The notes below the pieces were generated by a model that was not told the origin of the DNA, did no database searches, and worked only from the letters and a program-made list of their open reading frames with translations. From NCBI RefSeq assembly GCF_002954685.1, contig NZ_MSCN01000001.1, positions 3,594,103 through 3,658,102 on the forward strand: 64,000 nt of DNA, in the 5' to 3' direction. Made by a program: the position numbers and the translations under genes. Below, one piece after another: positions 8,590-15,623 of the stretch (the first letter of the stretch is position 1; the number at the start of each line of letters is the position of its first letter). This DNA is from Polaribacter porphyrae (GTDB lineage: Bacteria; Bacteroidota; Bacteroidia; Flavobacteriales; Flavobacteriaceae).

Positions 8590-9615
8590 CTATGCTACTT
8601 GTTTAAGTTGTTTTTTAAATTGATTTGGTGTTAAACCATATTTTTCTTTAAAGATTTTAGAAAAATAACTTCTACTACTAAAACCAATACTATATACAAT
8701 TTGAGAAATGTTTAAATCAGTTGTTTTTAACATGTCTCTAGCAGATTCTAAACGTAAATGTCTAATATATTCAGTTACAGTTCTATTGTACAAGAACTTA
8801 AAACCATCTTGCAATTTTGCTTGAGTTAAACCAGATTTAAAAGAGAGTTGCTCTAAAGAATACTCTTTAGCAGGGTTCTTAATAATTGAGTTGCTAACTT
8901 TTCGAATAATCTTTAGTTCAGTTTTGTTTAAAGAATCTGGTATCGTTTCGCCCGATAAAAGTCTATTATGTTGCTGAATATGAAGTGATAAAATTTCATA
9001 AACTTTAGCTTCTATTTTTAAGATACGCAACATCCCTTTCGCTTTTATTTTATGCAAACCTTTAATAAAATCAGCCATTTTAAGGTTTAAGGTTCCATAA
9101 TGAGAAAAACGATTGTCATGATCTGTGTCTACAAAAACTTCATATAATTTTTTATTTAATGTAGAAACGTTTGTAGTTCTCTTCTTTAAAAAATGTTTTC
9201 TTACAATTTGAATTACATTAACATCTAAATCGATGTCTTTAGGAAAACTGATAAAGTTGTAACCACCATCTTTATTAGTAAAGATTAAAGATTGAAATTG
9301 CTCAACCATCTTCTCTTCATTATGAACGCCAAACCTATGCTTTAAATTACCTAATGAAGGGTAAATAAAACGAATGGGATTAAACTCTTCGTGAGATTTT
9401 ATTTTTAATTCAATTTCTTTATGAAATTTAATCTGAAAATCTAAAAGGTTTACCCCCCAATCAAAAGGGATATATTTTATATTTCCAAAAGCATTTCCAT
9501 TATTAACAAATAAGTTAAATTCATTCCATTTTTCAGTGATATTCCCACCAATCTCATCTTGCATTTGAGATAAAAAATCTTTTGGGCTATCAGCAATAAT
9601 TTCAATATTTATCAT
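8590..9615 (-). CDS. AraC-family transcriptional regulator
   Basis: The last 100 residues form a double helix-turn-helix AraC domain (YSLEQLSFKSGLTQAKLQDG for the first helix pair, then LNISQIVYSIGFSSRSYFSK for the second), ending in GLTPNQFKK, all classical. The N-terminal 230 residues are an unassigned sensing region without transmembrane segments, so it is probably a cytoplasmic one-component regulator. I place the start at ATG 9615 (MINIEIIAD); another ATG 21 bp upstream is also possible. It is convergent with the YtxH operon and divergent from the DUF1328 gene. The regulated genes cannot be told from sequence. Confidence 0.88.
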   Translation of the reverse strand: MINIEIIADSPKDFLSQMQDEIGGNITEKWNEFNLFVNNGNAFGNIKYIPFDWGVNLLDFQIKFHKEIELKIKSHEEFNPIRFIYPSLGNLKHRFGVHNEEKMVEQFQSLIFTNKDGGYNFISFPKDIDLDVNVIQIVRKHFLKKRTTNVSTLNKKLYEVFVDTDHDNRFSHYGTLNLKMADFIKGLHKIKAKGMLRILKIEAKVYEILSLHIQQHNRLLSGETIPDSLNKTELKIIRKVSNSIIKNPAKEYSLEQLSFKSGLTQAKLQDGFKFLYNRTVTEYIRHLRLESARDMLKTTDLNISQIVYSIGFSSRSYFSKIFKEKYGLTPNQFKKQLKQVA

Positions 9616-9943
9616 AGTTATTTTCAGTTTTTGCATATAGCTTTACAAACTCATGTAAATTTAGTCAAATTTAGATATAATGATTATTAAAAATAGTATT
9701 ATTCTAATAAAATTTAATCTAATTCCATACTCAAGAAATTCAACTATCATTTATGAATAAGTTAGAAAATTATTTAAGCCCAATTAAGTTATTAGAAGAT
9801 ATTGTTTAATAGCTATAGATAATTTTAAATGAGTCAATGTAAAATCTATATAAGTTAAGTTTACACTCCTAATTGTAGTAATTTTGACATGGAAGGAATA
9901 GAGACTATCACTATTCAAATTATTAACTTTAAAAAAAAAAATT
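9616..9943. other. Intergenic region between the AraC and DUF1328 genes
   Basis: This 328-bp AT-rich gap between divergent genes must hold promoters for both. A -7-like TAATTTTG lies at about 9882-9889, upstream of the DUF1328 gene, but I see no good -33 element at the usual spacing. An 18-codon open frame here has no supporting features. No RNA gene was recognised. Confidence 0.4.
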
Positions 9944-10105
9944 ATGTTACGTTGGACAATCACATTTATAATAATCGCATTAATTGCAGCAGTATTAGGA
10001 TTTGGAGGATTAGCAGGAGCAGCTGCTGGAATTGCTAAAATCTTATTCTTTGTATTTTTAGTATTATTTGTAATCTCATTAATTAGAGGAAAAGCAACTA
10101 GTTAA
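9944..10105 (+). CDS. DUF1328 family small membrane protein
   Basis: A 53-residue protein consisting of two hydrophobic helices separated by a glycine/alanine-rich turn ([20 protein letters not shown]) and a short basic end. This is the YtjA/DUF1328 pattern: the family is about 50-60 residues, with an N-terminal LRW motif (here MLRWTIT). Members are stress-induced inner-membrane peptides of unknown role. An A-rich stretch precedes the ATG, typical of flavobacterial translation starts, and a terminator follows. It lies a few kilobases from the YtxH set, another stress-associated small-protein cluster. Confidence 0.88.
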   Translation: MLRWTITFIIIALIAAVLGFGGLAGAAAGIAKILFFVFLVLFVISLIRGKATS

Positions 10106-10123
10106 GCTAGACAATATATATCT

Positions 10124-10154
10124 AAAAATCGTTAGGTAACTAACGATTTTTTTT
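10124..10154. terminator. Bidirectional terminator
   Basis: A perfect hairpin, AAAATCGTTAG with CTAACGATTTT around a GTAA loop, has T-runs in both directions. It serves the DUF1328 gene and overlaps the stop codon of the convergent App1-type gene. Confidence 0.88.
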
Positions 10155-11154
10155 ATGCAATAAAATTATACTTTTTAGCAATTTCGATTGCTTCTTTACT
10201 AGAATCTACCATATAAAAAGGAACATCAGTATAATTTTCAATTAATTTTTTTATTCTAGTAATTCTCTTTTCACTTTTTACACTTCTTAAAAAAATTGCT
10301 TTTATTCTATTTGGATGATTTTTTGCAATTTCCATATAAATATCTGCATCGTGTTCACCTGCATCACCAATCAATATAAATGGAAGTTTTTGATATGTTT
10401 TTAAAAGATTGATGATTTCTTTTTGCTTTTGAGGTTTTTCACCTTTTCCTTTGATGAAGATGTTTTTCATAGTTCTTAATAAAATAGCACCTTTTGGGAA
10501 ATCATTTTTAGTTAAAAAGAACTCCAAATATCTATACAAGTTCCATGGACTATGGCTAACATAAAATAAAGGATTTGCATTTTTACCAGATTTGCCTAAA
10601 TGCAACAAACTATAAAAATCAGAAGAACCCTCTAATGCTTTTCTTTTAAATGGCGACTTAAAAAAAGTGTTTATCAATAATTTCCATTTTAATTTTGACA
10701 CAACTCCAGTATGTAAAATAGTATCATCGATATCACTTGCCACACCAAATTCTGCATTTTTTGATGGGATTAATAATTCTCCAGAAAATCGATTATCATT
10801 ATTAATTTTTCTTTTGATATTTTCATTGGTATAAGAAACTTCAAAGTATAGCCAACCCTCACTATTTGCTAATTTATCTAAACCTTCAATAGTTTCATCA
10901 ACTAGAAAATAACCATCTTTATCTGTGGCTGTATGTATTTTAAAGTTGTTGGGTAATGTTATGGTTAGTGCTGTGTTTTTTATTTCATCACTTTCAAAAC
11001 GTTTCCAAGAATTAATCAATAATCGAAAGAAATTTCTACTTTCTAAATTTATTTTTTCATCTTCTAAAGCTCTTCCTCTAGTATAAAAATGATTATGCGT
11101 TCCATAACTTTGAAATACTATTATTTGTAAAGAATCTTTTGAAAATAAACCCAT
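10153..11154 (-). CDS. App1-type phosphatidate phosphatase (DUF2183)
   Basis: A 333-residue protein whose second half carries the HAD-like phosphatase motif I, ASDIDDTILHTG (about residues 138-149), then FYVSHSPWNLY and the motif-IV-like FILIGDAGEHDADIY. These match the conserved App1/DUF2183 domain, which dephosphorylates phosphatidate in yeast App1. The N-terminal 130 residues form the usual beta-rich accessory domain. No signal peptide is visible, so it probably acts in the cytoplasm or on the inner leaflet. A lipid-phosphate role is inferred from family membership. It stands alone, bounded by the terminator and by the start of the accessory array. Confidence 0.87.
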   Translation of the reverse strand: MGLFSKDSLQIIVFQSYGTHNHFYTRGRALEDEKINLESRNFFRLLINSWKRFESDEIKNTALTITLPNNFKIHTATDKDGYFLVDETIEGLDKLANSEGWLYFEVSYTNENIKRKINNDNRFSGELLIPSKNAEFGVASDIDDTILHTGVVSKLKWKLLINTFFKSPFKRKALEGSSDFYSLLHLGKSGKNANPLFYVSHSPWNLYRYLEFFLTKNDFPKGAILLRTMKNIFIKGKGEKPQKQKEIINLLKTYQKLPFILIGDAGEHDADIYMEIAKNHPNRIKAIFLRSVKSEKRITRIKKLIENYTDVPFYMVDSSKEAIEIAKKYNFIA

Positions 11155-11376
11155 ATTTTTTATTTGTAAGATATAAAATGAACAAAAAAGAGTTACATTT
11201 TACTTTAGTTTTTTTATGATTTATTAAGAAATTAATTTTATACTAAAATCAATTTTAAGATTGATTTATGTGAGTTTGTAAATAGTTAAATTCTTTTGTA
11301 AATGCAAAAAATATAAAGAATGATAAAAACTCAAAAAACGAATCATTATAATTTTGAGCCTAGAATAATATTGTGA

Positions 11377-11422
11377 AAATTTAACGAAGAATTTATTTGG
11401 TTTTTAACTCAGTTATTTGTTG
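11377..11422. repeat. Stand-alone copy of the 46-bp attC-like hairpin found at the IS110 right ends
   Basis: These 46 bp match the last 46 bp of the first IS110-derived element (12803-12848 end region) with one substitution (11415). The block contains a near-palindrome (AACGAAGAA with TTATTTGTT) and ends in GTTG, where the matched inverted repeat of the following gene begins. No element precedes it, so it resembles an unoccupied site or a remnant. An 11-bp match to the putative bridge-RNA loop (TTGAGCCTAGA) lies just upstream at 11354-11364. Confidence 0.75.
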
Positions 11423-11911
11423 TACACAGTTTTTTAATATTCATCTTCCATAGTTTTATCAATCCAATCTATGAAATTTTTCCATTTATAATTCGGGTCA
11501 GATTCAATTCCGTTCGAGTTATGGTCAAAAATCACTATGGGAAATTCACTTTCAGAACTCCGATTGTCAAAACAATAAAAATCGCCATTATCTTGTCTAA
11601 AAGGTGTTAGATATTCAGGGAATCCTAATTCCGCGTAATCTTTTAGAACCTCCTCCAAATTCATATAAGGTTCAAGTTCTTTATTCGCAAAACCAAATCC
11701 GTCAAAAGCGAAATCTCCAAGTGGAATTTCTTTGCAATATTTAAGCTGAAATTCAACAAATGATTTGGGAAATTTACAATTATATTTTTCAATTAATTCA
11801 TTCAAGTCCTTTTTATTCGGTTCAGGACAATTCGCTGGGAACGCTGGTTCTCGGTCGGAATATTTTGCTTTTATATCTTCAAATGTCATTTTTGGTCAAA
11901 TTGTGTACAAC
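11419..11911. repeat. Private GTTG inverted repeat bracketing the SMI1/KNR4 gene
   Basis: The two arms, GTTGTACACA (11419-11428) and TGTGTACAAC (11902-11911), are perfect reverse complements and lie just outside the gene. The sequence differs from the arms around the next two genes, although all begin with GTTG. This is the relation expected between the start of an integron cassette and the R'' box of its own attC site. Confidence 0.75.
11434..11889 (-). CDS. SMI1/KNR4 (SUKH) family protein
   Basis: A 151-residue acidic, soluble protein with the SUKH pattern: an early Leu/Ile-rich helix (LNELIEKYNCKFPKSFVEFQ), a central LGDFAFDGFGF loop, then DFYCFDNR and FPIVIFDHNSNG. SUKH proteins are commonly immunity proteins against polymorphic toxins, but many are orphans; no toxin gene is adjacent. 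The gene sits in the accessory array, flanked by a perfect private inverted repeat (GTTGTACACA at 11419-11428 and TGTGTACAAC at 11902-11911), so it looks like a mobile single-gene cassette. Confidence 0.85.
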   Translation of the reverse strand: MTFEDIKAKYSDREPAFPANCPEPNKKDLNELIEKYNCKFPKSFVEFQLKYCKEIPLGDFAFDGFGFANKELEPYMNLEEVLKDYAELGFPEYLTPFRQDNGDFYCFDNRSSESEFPIVIFDHNSNGIESDPNYKWKNFIDWIDKTMEDEY

Positions 11912-12031
11912 GTTGTTGTATAAGCTTTGTTGCATGTTTTAAGTGATGAATTTAGTAAATAAAATATAAACTAAAAAAGTTCGAGAGGACTTTCGAAAGT
12001 AGGCAAGAAGCCAGCAATAAAGTTTATACAG
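11902..12031. repeat. Structured array repeat unit, copy 1 (about 130 bp)
   Basis: This is one of three diverged copies (the others are at 13516-13641 and 15614-15736). They share CAACGT, then TGTATAAG/TGTATGA, a GTTGC-type block, ATTTAGT/C-AAATAA, a small hairpin of changing sequence, a GCAAG/GCGAGAAxCCAGCAATAA-like block and ATTATACA/TTTATACA. In this copy the internal hairpin is AAAGTTC/GGACTTT. The IS110-derived element begins immediately after it. Confidence 0.7.
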
Positions 12032-12265
12032 CTTAAGTTTGTTTTTTAATAATTTTGATAAATAATCAGAAAGAATAAAAGAGAGAATTAAGGTTAGTTT
12101 ACACGGTTGAGCCTAGACTCAGACAACACTGATAATCCTCTCTCTTTTCTACTACAATTACGTTCAGTTCTGTGAGACTTTAGCTCTCGATTTTAAAGCC
12201 TGTGCCGAACTTGATTCGGTATTGTTGTGAGTAAAGTAGATTGTTCTTTCCTAAAACATTTTCTT
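12032..12265 (+). ncRNA. Candidate IS110 bridge-RNA region, copy A
   Basis: This is the non-coding left end upstream of the recombinase start, the position where IS110-group elements encode their bridge RNA. It can form a long stem-loop: AAAAGAGAG (12077-12085) pairs with CTCTCTTTT (12140-12148), continued inwards by ATTA/TAAT, with an inner TGAG-CCTAGA-CTCA hairpin in the loop. A second hairpin, CCGAA/TTCGG (12205-12219), lies before the coding frame. The first 142 bp are identical in both copies, while the rest of the element differs at about 5% of positions. The RNA itself is inferred. Confidence 0.55.
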
Positions 12266-12700
12266 ATGAATAAATATAGTGAAACTTTTGGAATTGACAT
12301 TAGTAAAAATGTCTTTGATTGTTATGGTAGTACACAAGGTCATTTACAATTCAAAAATGATGAACTGGGTTTTAAGAAGTTTGAAACTGCTTCACAATTG
12401 TGTAGTTATGCAGGAATAACTCCCACAATTAGAGAAAGTGGAAGCAACGTAAGAGGAAGAGCAAGAATAAGTAAAGTAGGCAATAGAAAATTACGGAACT
12501 TACTTTTCTTATGTTCTTTTAGTGCTTACAAACATAATAAAGGTTGTGCAGCAATTTTTGATCGAATAACAAACAAAGGAAAGAGTAAAAAGTTGGCTTT
12601 AATAGCGGTTTCCAATAAACTATTAAAACAATGTTTTGCGATTGCAAAACCAGGTATTCCTTATGATGCAGGTCACGTTTCAATTTTAAAAGTGAAATAA
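12266..12700 (+). pseudogene. IS110-family transposase with in-frame internal deletion, copy A
   Basis: A 144-residue open frame from ATG 12266 (a GTG at 12227 in the same frame is unlikely to be the start). Residues 1-40 match the N-terminus of IS110 DEDD recombinases (YSETFGIDISKNVFDCYG, with the first catalytic Asp). Residue 41 onward matches the C-terminal Transposase_20 domain (ASQLCSYAGITP, GRARISKVGNRKLRNLLF, KLALIAVSNKLLKQ). About 170-190 central residues, including the other acidic catalytic positions, are absent. Both halves of the family carry a GFKKF-like motif at the join, so deletion through a short direct repeat is plausible. It cannot act as a recombinase alone, but the frame is intact. 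Confidence 0.85.
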
Positions 12701-12843
12701 AAACTAAAAAGAAATATGAATAATTATAGCTTGTTGAATTGGAAATAAATCGACCAAAGGAGATTTGTTCTACTTCAACAATGCAAGGAAAAATAGTGCC
12801 TAAATTTAACGAAGAATTTATTTGGTTTTTAACTCAGTTCTTT

Positions 12844-13524
12844 GTTGGTAACTGGTTTTTTATTCTTTCCTTATTTGTATTTCATTTGTAACAAAGCTAT
12901 ATTCATTTAAGTCAATTCCATTTTGATAGTATTTGATTTCAAATATAAAATTGTCATTATTTTCAGGGGCTTCTTTTAAAACAAAAATAAGTTCATTAGC
13001 AACACTTGGATTCGTGTTTATATATTCTATTAAGTCAAACTTTTCATAATATGGAAAACTGCTGAAGTGGTTCAAGATTAAAACATCAAAAAGTTGATTT
13101 ATATTTTGACCTGACTTATTCATTGAATTATAATCATTGTTAGTATATATTTCAATATTTGTTATTTTTTCGTCAGTCTTTGGTGGAGCAGGACTACAAG
13201 CATAAGAATTTTCAACAAAAATATTTTTTATTTTATTTTCTTCGTAAGCAAAATATGTTTCAATTTCAGCAGTTATTCTTAATGAATATTCTTCGTAAGA
13301 AACAGAATTATTTTCTATTTCTGATAATTTTATTTTATATTTTTCATTTAAAACTTCAATTTGTAATGTTTCTGAATTTAGAGAAGATATTTTAAATTTA
13401 TTCGGAAAAGGTCCACAATCATCTTCACAGGAAATTATTCCCAAAAATAAAATTATGATGTAACTTCTAATAAAAAACTTAATTTCCTTTTTCATTTTGT
13501 TTTCAGTTTTTACTTGTTGCCAAC
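12844..13524. repeat. Private GTTG inverted repeat bracketing the first lipoprotein gene
   Basis: The arms GTTGGTAAC (12844-12852) and GTTGCCAAC (13516-13524, reverse complement GTTGGCAAC) match at eight of nine positions and lie just outside the gene. This follows the same rule as the other two array genes, with a different arm sequence. Confidence 0.68.
12860..13495 (-). CDS. Lipoprotein of unknown function
   Basis: A 211-residue protein with a lipoprotein signal peptide (basic MKKEIKFFIR, hydrophobic core, lipobox GIISC with Cys near residue 23). Two further Cys lie nearby or in mid-protein (DDCGPF and YACSPAPP). The mature protein is acidic and Asn-rich. The pattern, with an isolated YACSPAPP motif followed by a strand-rich region, resembles small Bacteroidota surface lipoproteins of unknown function. 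It is the second gene of the cassette-like array, with a private inverted repeat on either side. Confidence 0.7.
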   Translation of the reverse strand: MKKEIKFFIRSYIIILFLGIISCEDDCGPFPNKFKISSLNSETLQIEVLNEKYKIKLSEIENNSVSYEEYSLRITAEIETYFAYEENKIKNIFVENSYACSPAPPKTDEKITNIEIYTNNDYNSMNKSGQNINQLFDVLILNHFSSFPYYEKFDLIEYINTNPSVANELIFVLKEAPENNDNFIFEIKYYQNGIDLNEYSFVTNEIQIRKE

Positions 13525-13641
13525 GTTTTGTTGTGTATGATTTGTAGCGTAAATTTAGCTAAAAATAACCAACAGTTATAGACTTTTATCTGTGCGAGGT
13601 TTTTCGTAGGAAAAACTTTGCAAGCAATAAATTATACACCT
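13516..13641. repeat. Structured array repeat unit, copy 2
   Basis: This is the diverged counterpart of the unit at 11902-12031. It keeps CAACGT, TGTGTATGA, AAATTTAGC and GCAATAAATTATACA. The internal hairpin is present with different sequence (GTTTTTC with GAAAAAC, about 13599-13616), so the pairing appears conserved while the bases changed. IS110 copy B begins directly after it. Confidence 0.65.
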
Positions 13642-13875
13642 CTTAAGTTTGTTTTTTAATAATTTTGATAAATAATCAGAAAGAATAAAAGAGAGAATTA
13701 AGGTTAGTTTACACGGTTGAGCCTAGACTCAGACAACACTGATAATCCTCTCTCTTTTCTACTACAATTACGTTCAGTTCTGTAAGACTTTAGATTTCGA
13801 TTTTAAAGCCTGTGCCGAACTTGATTCAGTATTGTTGTGATTCCAGTAGATTATTCTTTCATAAAACATTTTCTT
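13642..13875 (+). ncRNA. Candidate IS110 bridge-RNA region, copy B
   Basis: This is the non-coding left end of copy B. The long AAAAGAGAG/CTCTCTTTT stem-loop is identical to that of copy A. The second hairpin near the coding frame has one changed base (TTCAG for TTCGG) that breaks one pair. A role as an IS110 bridge RNA is inferred from position and conservation. Confidence 0.5.
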
Positions 13876-14310
13876 ATGAATGAATATAGTGAAACTTTTG
13901 GAATAGACATTAGTAAAAATGTCTTTGATTGTTATGGTAGTACACAAGGTCATTTACAATTCAAAAATAATGAATTGGGATTTAAAAAGTTTGAAACTGC
14001 TTCACAATTGTGTAGTTATGCAGGAATAACACCCACAATTAGAGAAAGTGGAAGTAGCGTAAGAGGAAGAGCAAGAATAAGTAAAGTAGGCAATAGAAAA
14101 TTACGAAACTTACTTTTCTTATGTTCTTTTAGTGCTTACAAGTATAATAAAGGTTGTGCAGCGATTTTTGAGTGAATAACCAACAAAGGAAAGAGTAAGA
14201 AGTTGACTTTAATAGCGGTTTCCAATAAACTATTAAAACAATGTTTCGCGATTGCAAAATCAGGTATTCCTTATGATGCAGGTCACGTTTCAATTTTAAA
14301 AATGAAATAA
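13876..14310 (+). pseudogene. IS110-family transposase remnant with premature stop, copy B
   Basis: It is collinear with the 144-residue frame of copy A, from ATG 13876 to the original stop at 14310. A CGA to TGA change makes a stop at 14173-14175, so only 100 residues would be translated and the end of the C-terminal domain is lost. It shares the same internal deletion of the central DEDD region. It therefore carries two independent lesions and is clearly decaying as a protein gene, in contrast with the unchanged left-end sequence. Confidence 0.88.
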
Positions 14311-14417
14311 AAACTAAAAAGAAATACGAATAATTATAGCTTGTTGAATTGGAGATAAATCGACCAAAGGAGATTTGTTCTACTTCAACAATGCAAGGAA
14401 AAATAGTGCCTAAATTT

Positions 14418-14456
14418 AACAAAGAATTTATTTGGTTTTTAACTCAGTTCTTTGTT
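14418..14456. repeat. attC-like hairpin at the right end of IS110 copy B
   Basis: A perfect 9-bp inverted repeat (AACAAAGAA at 14418-14426 and TTCTTTGTT at 14448-14456) with outer AAC and GTT. Read on the minus strand it follows the lipoprotein gene and would end in GTTAAAT, which fits the GTTRRRY rule for an integron R' box. The copy at the end of element A has one G-T wobble in this stem. Confidence 0.6.
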
Positions 14457-15623
14457 GGCAATAGTTATTTTTCTAACTTCATATAAAACAAATCTGTCCC
14501 ACCAGTATTATTAGGAATGTTAAAATCTCCATCAGTGCCATTTGTATTTCCTATTAGATAATAATAATTATTAAATTCTTGTAGAAAGAAAAATACTTCT
14601 CCATCATCTATGCTGCCTATCTCCCTTTCAAATAACTCATCTAAATTTTCATCAAGGATTACGAATTGAGATTTTTTTCTGTTATTAACAGAAGAAGAAT
14701 AACTATTACTACCTGCAATTCCTATTCTATCGTTTTCAAATAAGGATAATTTTAAAGAGTTTCCAGGAGAATTAAAAATTTGAGAATTAATTAATTTACC
14801 TTCGGAATTAAATAATCTAAAATCATAATCTATTGGTCTTTTATTAAAGTTAATTACTGTCATTAAAATATTACCATTTTCAAAAACTAAACTCTGGTAC
14901 GCTGATTTTCTTCCTGAAGTCTCTGTATTAATTAGTTTTATTAGATTTCCTGAAAAATCATAAATTTCACAAAAATGGTTTGAGTAAGAACCAATAGAAG
15001 ATTCAAAATTATTTTCACCAAAAAAATATATTCTATTTTTTTGAACAATTACTTCGATTAAATCACTGTAATTTCTGCTTGTTTCAAGACTTATTTTTTT
15101 TTCTAGTACACCATTCTTTGAAAATTGAATTATATCTATTTTTAATTTAGATGCATTTCCGAACCTACTCTGTCTAATAGCATATAAATCATTATTTTGT
15201 TTTTTTATAGAATACCAAGGTTCATTTGAAATGATTTTACTTGAAAGAAAGTTTCCAGTAAAACTAAATGTGTTTTCAAAAATACCTTTTGAATTGCTAG
15301 TATAAGAATAAATTAATTTTTCATTTATAAAAAATATATGACCAAGAAGTGAATTTTCGTGAGATTTTGTCCAAGTTATTTCTCCATTTTGATTCAGTAA
15401 TGACATTTTAAATTCATTTGAATTCCATTCACTATAAATAAATATTGATTCATTATTTTCTAATTCTAAATTCGAAATTACTGAATAAGTTGGAAATAAT
15501 TTAACAAATTCATAAGTTGAGAAATTATTACTTTCAGAGTTTTCTTTTTCACAAGAGACCAATATGATTAAGATTATTAGAATGATTTTTTTCATATTAA
15601 CTTTCAATTTAATTATTGCCAAC
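14454..15623. repeat. Private GTTG inverted repeat bracketing the second lipoprotein gene
   Basis: Perfect 10-bp arms, GTTGGCAATA (14454-14463) and TATTGCCAAC (15614-15623), flank the gene immediately outside its start and stop. It is the third example of the pattern in the array. Confidence 0.75.
14465..15595 (-). CDS. Lipoprotein with beta-propeller-like repeats
   Basis: I set the start at ATG 15595, giving 376 residues beginning MKKIILIILIILVSCEKE, a clear lipoprotein signal with lipobox LVSC. A longer open frame reaching 15727 would run through the array repeat and is not used. The mature part consists of repeated strands of 40-50 residues with motifs such as LLNQNGEITWTK, IIQFSKNGVLEKKISL and IYDFSGNLIKLI, typical of beta-propeller blades in surface lipoproteins. 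The substrate is unknown. It is the third array gene and is followed on the minus strand by the attC-like hairpin. Confidence 0.75.
   Translation of the reverse strand: MKKIILIILIILVSCEKENSESNNFSTYEFVKLFPTYSVISNLELENNESIFIYSEWNSNEFKMSLLNQNGEITWTKSHENSLLGHIFFINEKLIYSYTSNSKGIFENTFSFTGNFLSSKIISNEPWYSIKKQNNDLYAIRQSRFGNASKLKIDIIQFSKNGVLEKKISLETSRNYSDLIEVIVQKNRIYFFGENNFESSIGSYSNHFCEIYDFSGNLIKLINTETSGRKSAYQSLVFENGNILMTVINFNKRPIDYDFRLFNSEGKLINSQIFNSPGNSLKLSLFENDRIGIAGSNSYSSSVNNRKKSQFVILDENLDELFEREIGSIDDGEVFFFLQEFNNYYYLIGNTNGTDGDFNIPNNTGGTDLFYMKLEK

Larger units (their letters stand above)
12032..12848 (+). mobile_element. Internally deleted IS110-family element, copy A (817 bp)
   Basis: The boundaries are set by comparison with copy B at 13642-14458: identity begins at CTTAAGTTTG and stops after TTTGTTGG. 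The element holds 234 bp of non-coding left end, a shortened IS110 transposase/recombinase frame (12266-12700) and about 150 bp of right end. IS110 elements typically lack terminal inverted repeats, and none is seen. The last 46 bp also occur without the element at 11377-11422, so the true IS boundary may lie near 12803 with an attC-like target after it. The element is non-autonomous because the central catalytic part of the recombinase is missing. Confidence 0.82.
13642..14458 (+). mobile_element. Internally deleted IS110-family element, copy B (817 bp)
   Basis: It has the same length, ends and internal deletion join as copy A, at a constant offset of 1610 bp. Roughly 30 substitutions separate the copies, none of them in the first 142 bp and no indels. 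The identical join shows that the deleted form itself was copied, either by transposition in trans or by duplication of the whole unit. It lies between array repeat unit 2 and the second lipoprotein gene. Confidence 0.82.

Noticed and set aside
10904..10926. Opposite-strand and overlapping frames within long genes throughout the window
   Set aside because: They lie inside strongly supported genes, lack family features and have composition expected of shadow frames in AT-rich coding DNA; this position is only an example.
12227..12265. GTG start for the IS110 frame of copy A
   Set aside because: It adds 13 residues not seen in the family, and this stretch diverges between the two copies; ATG 12266 fits the known N-terminus.
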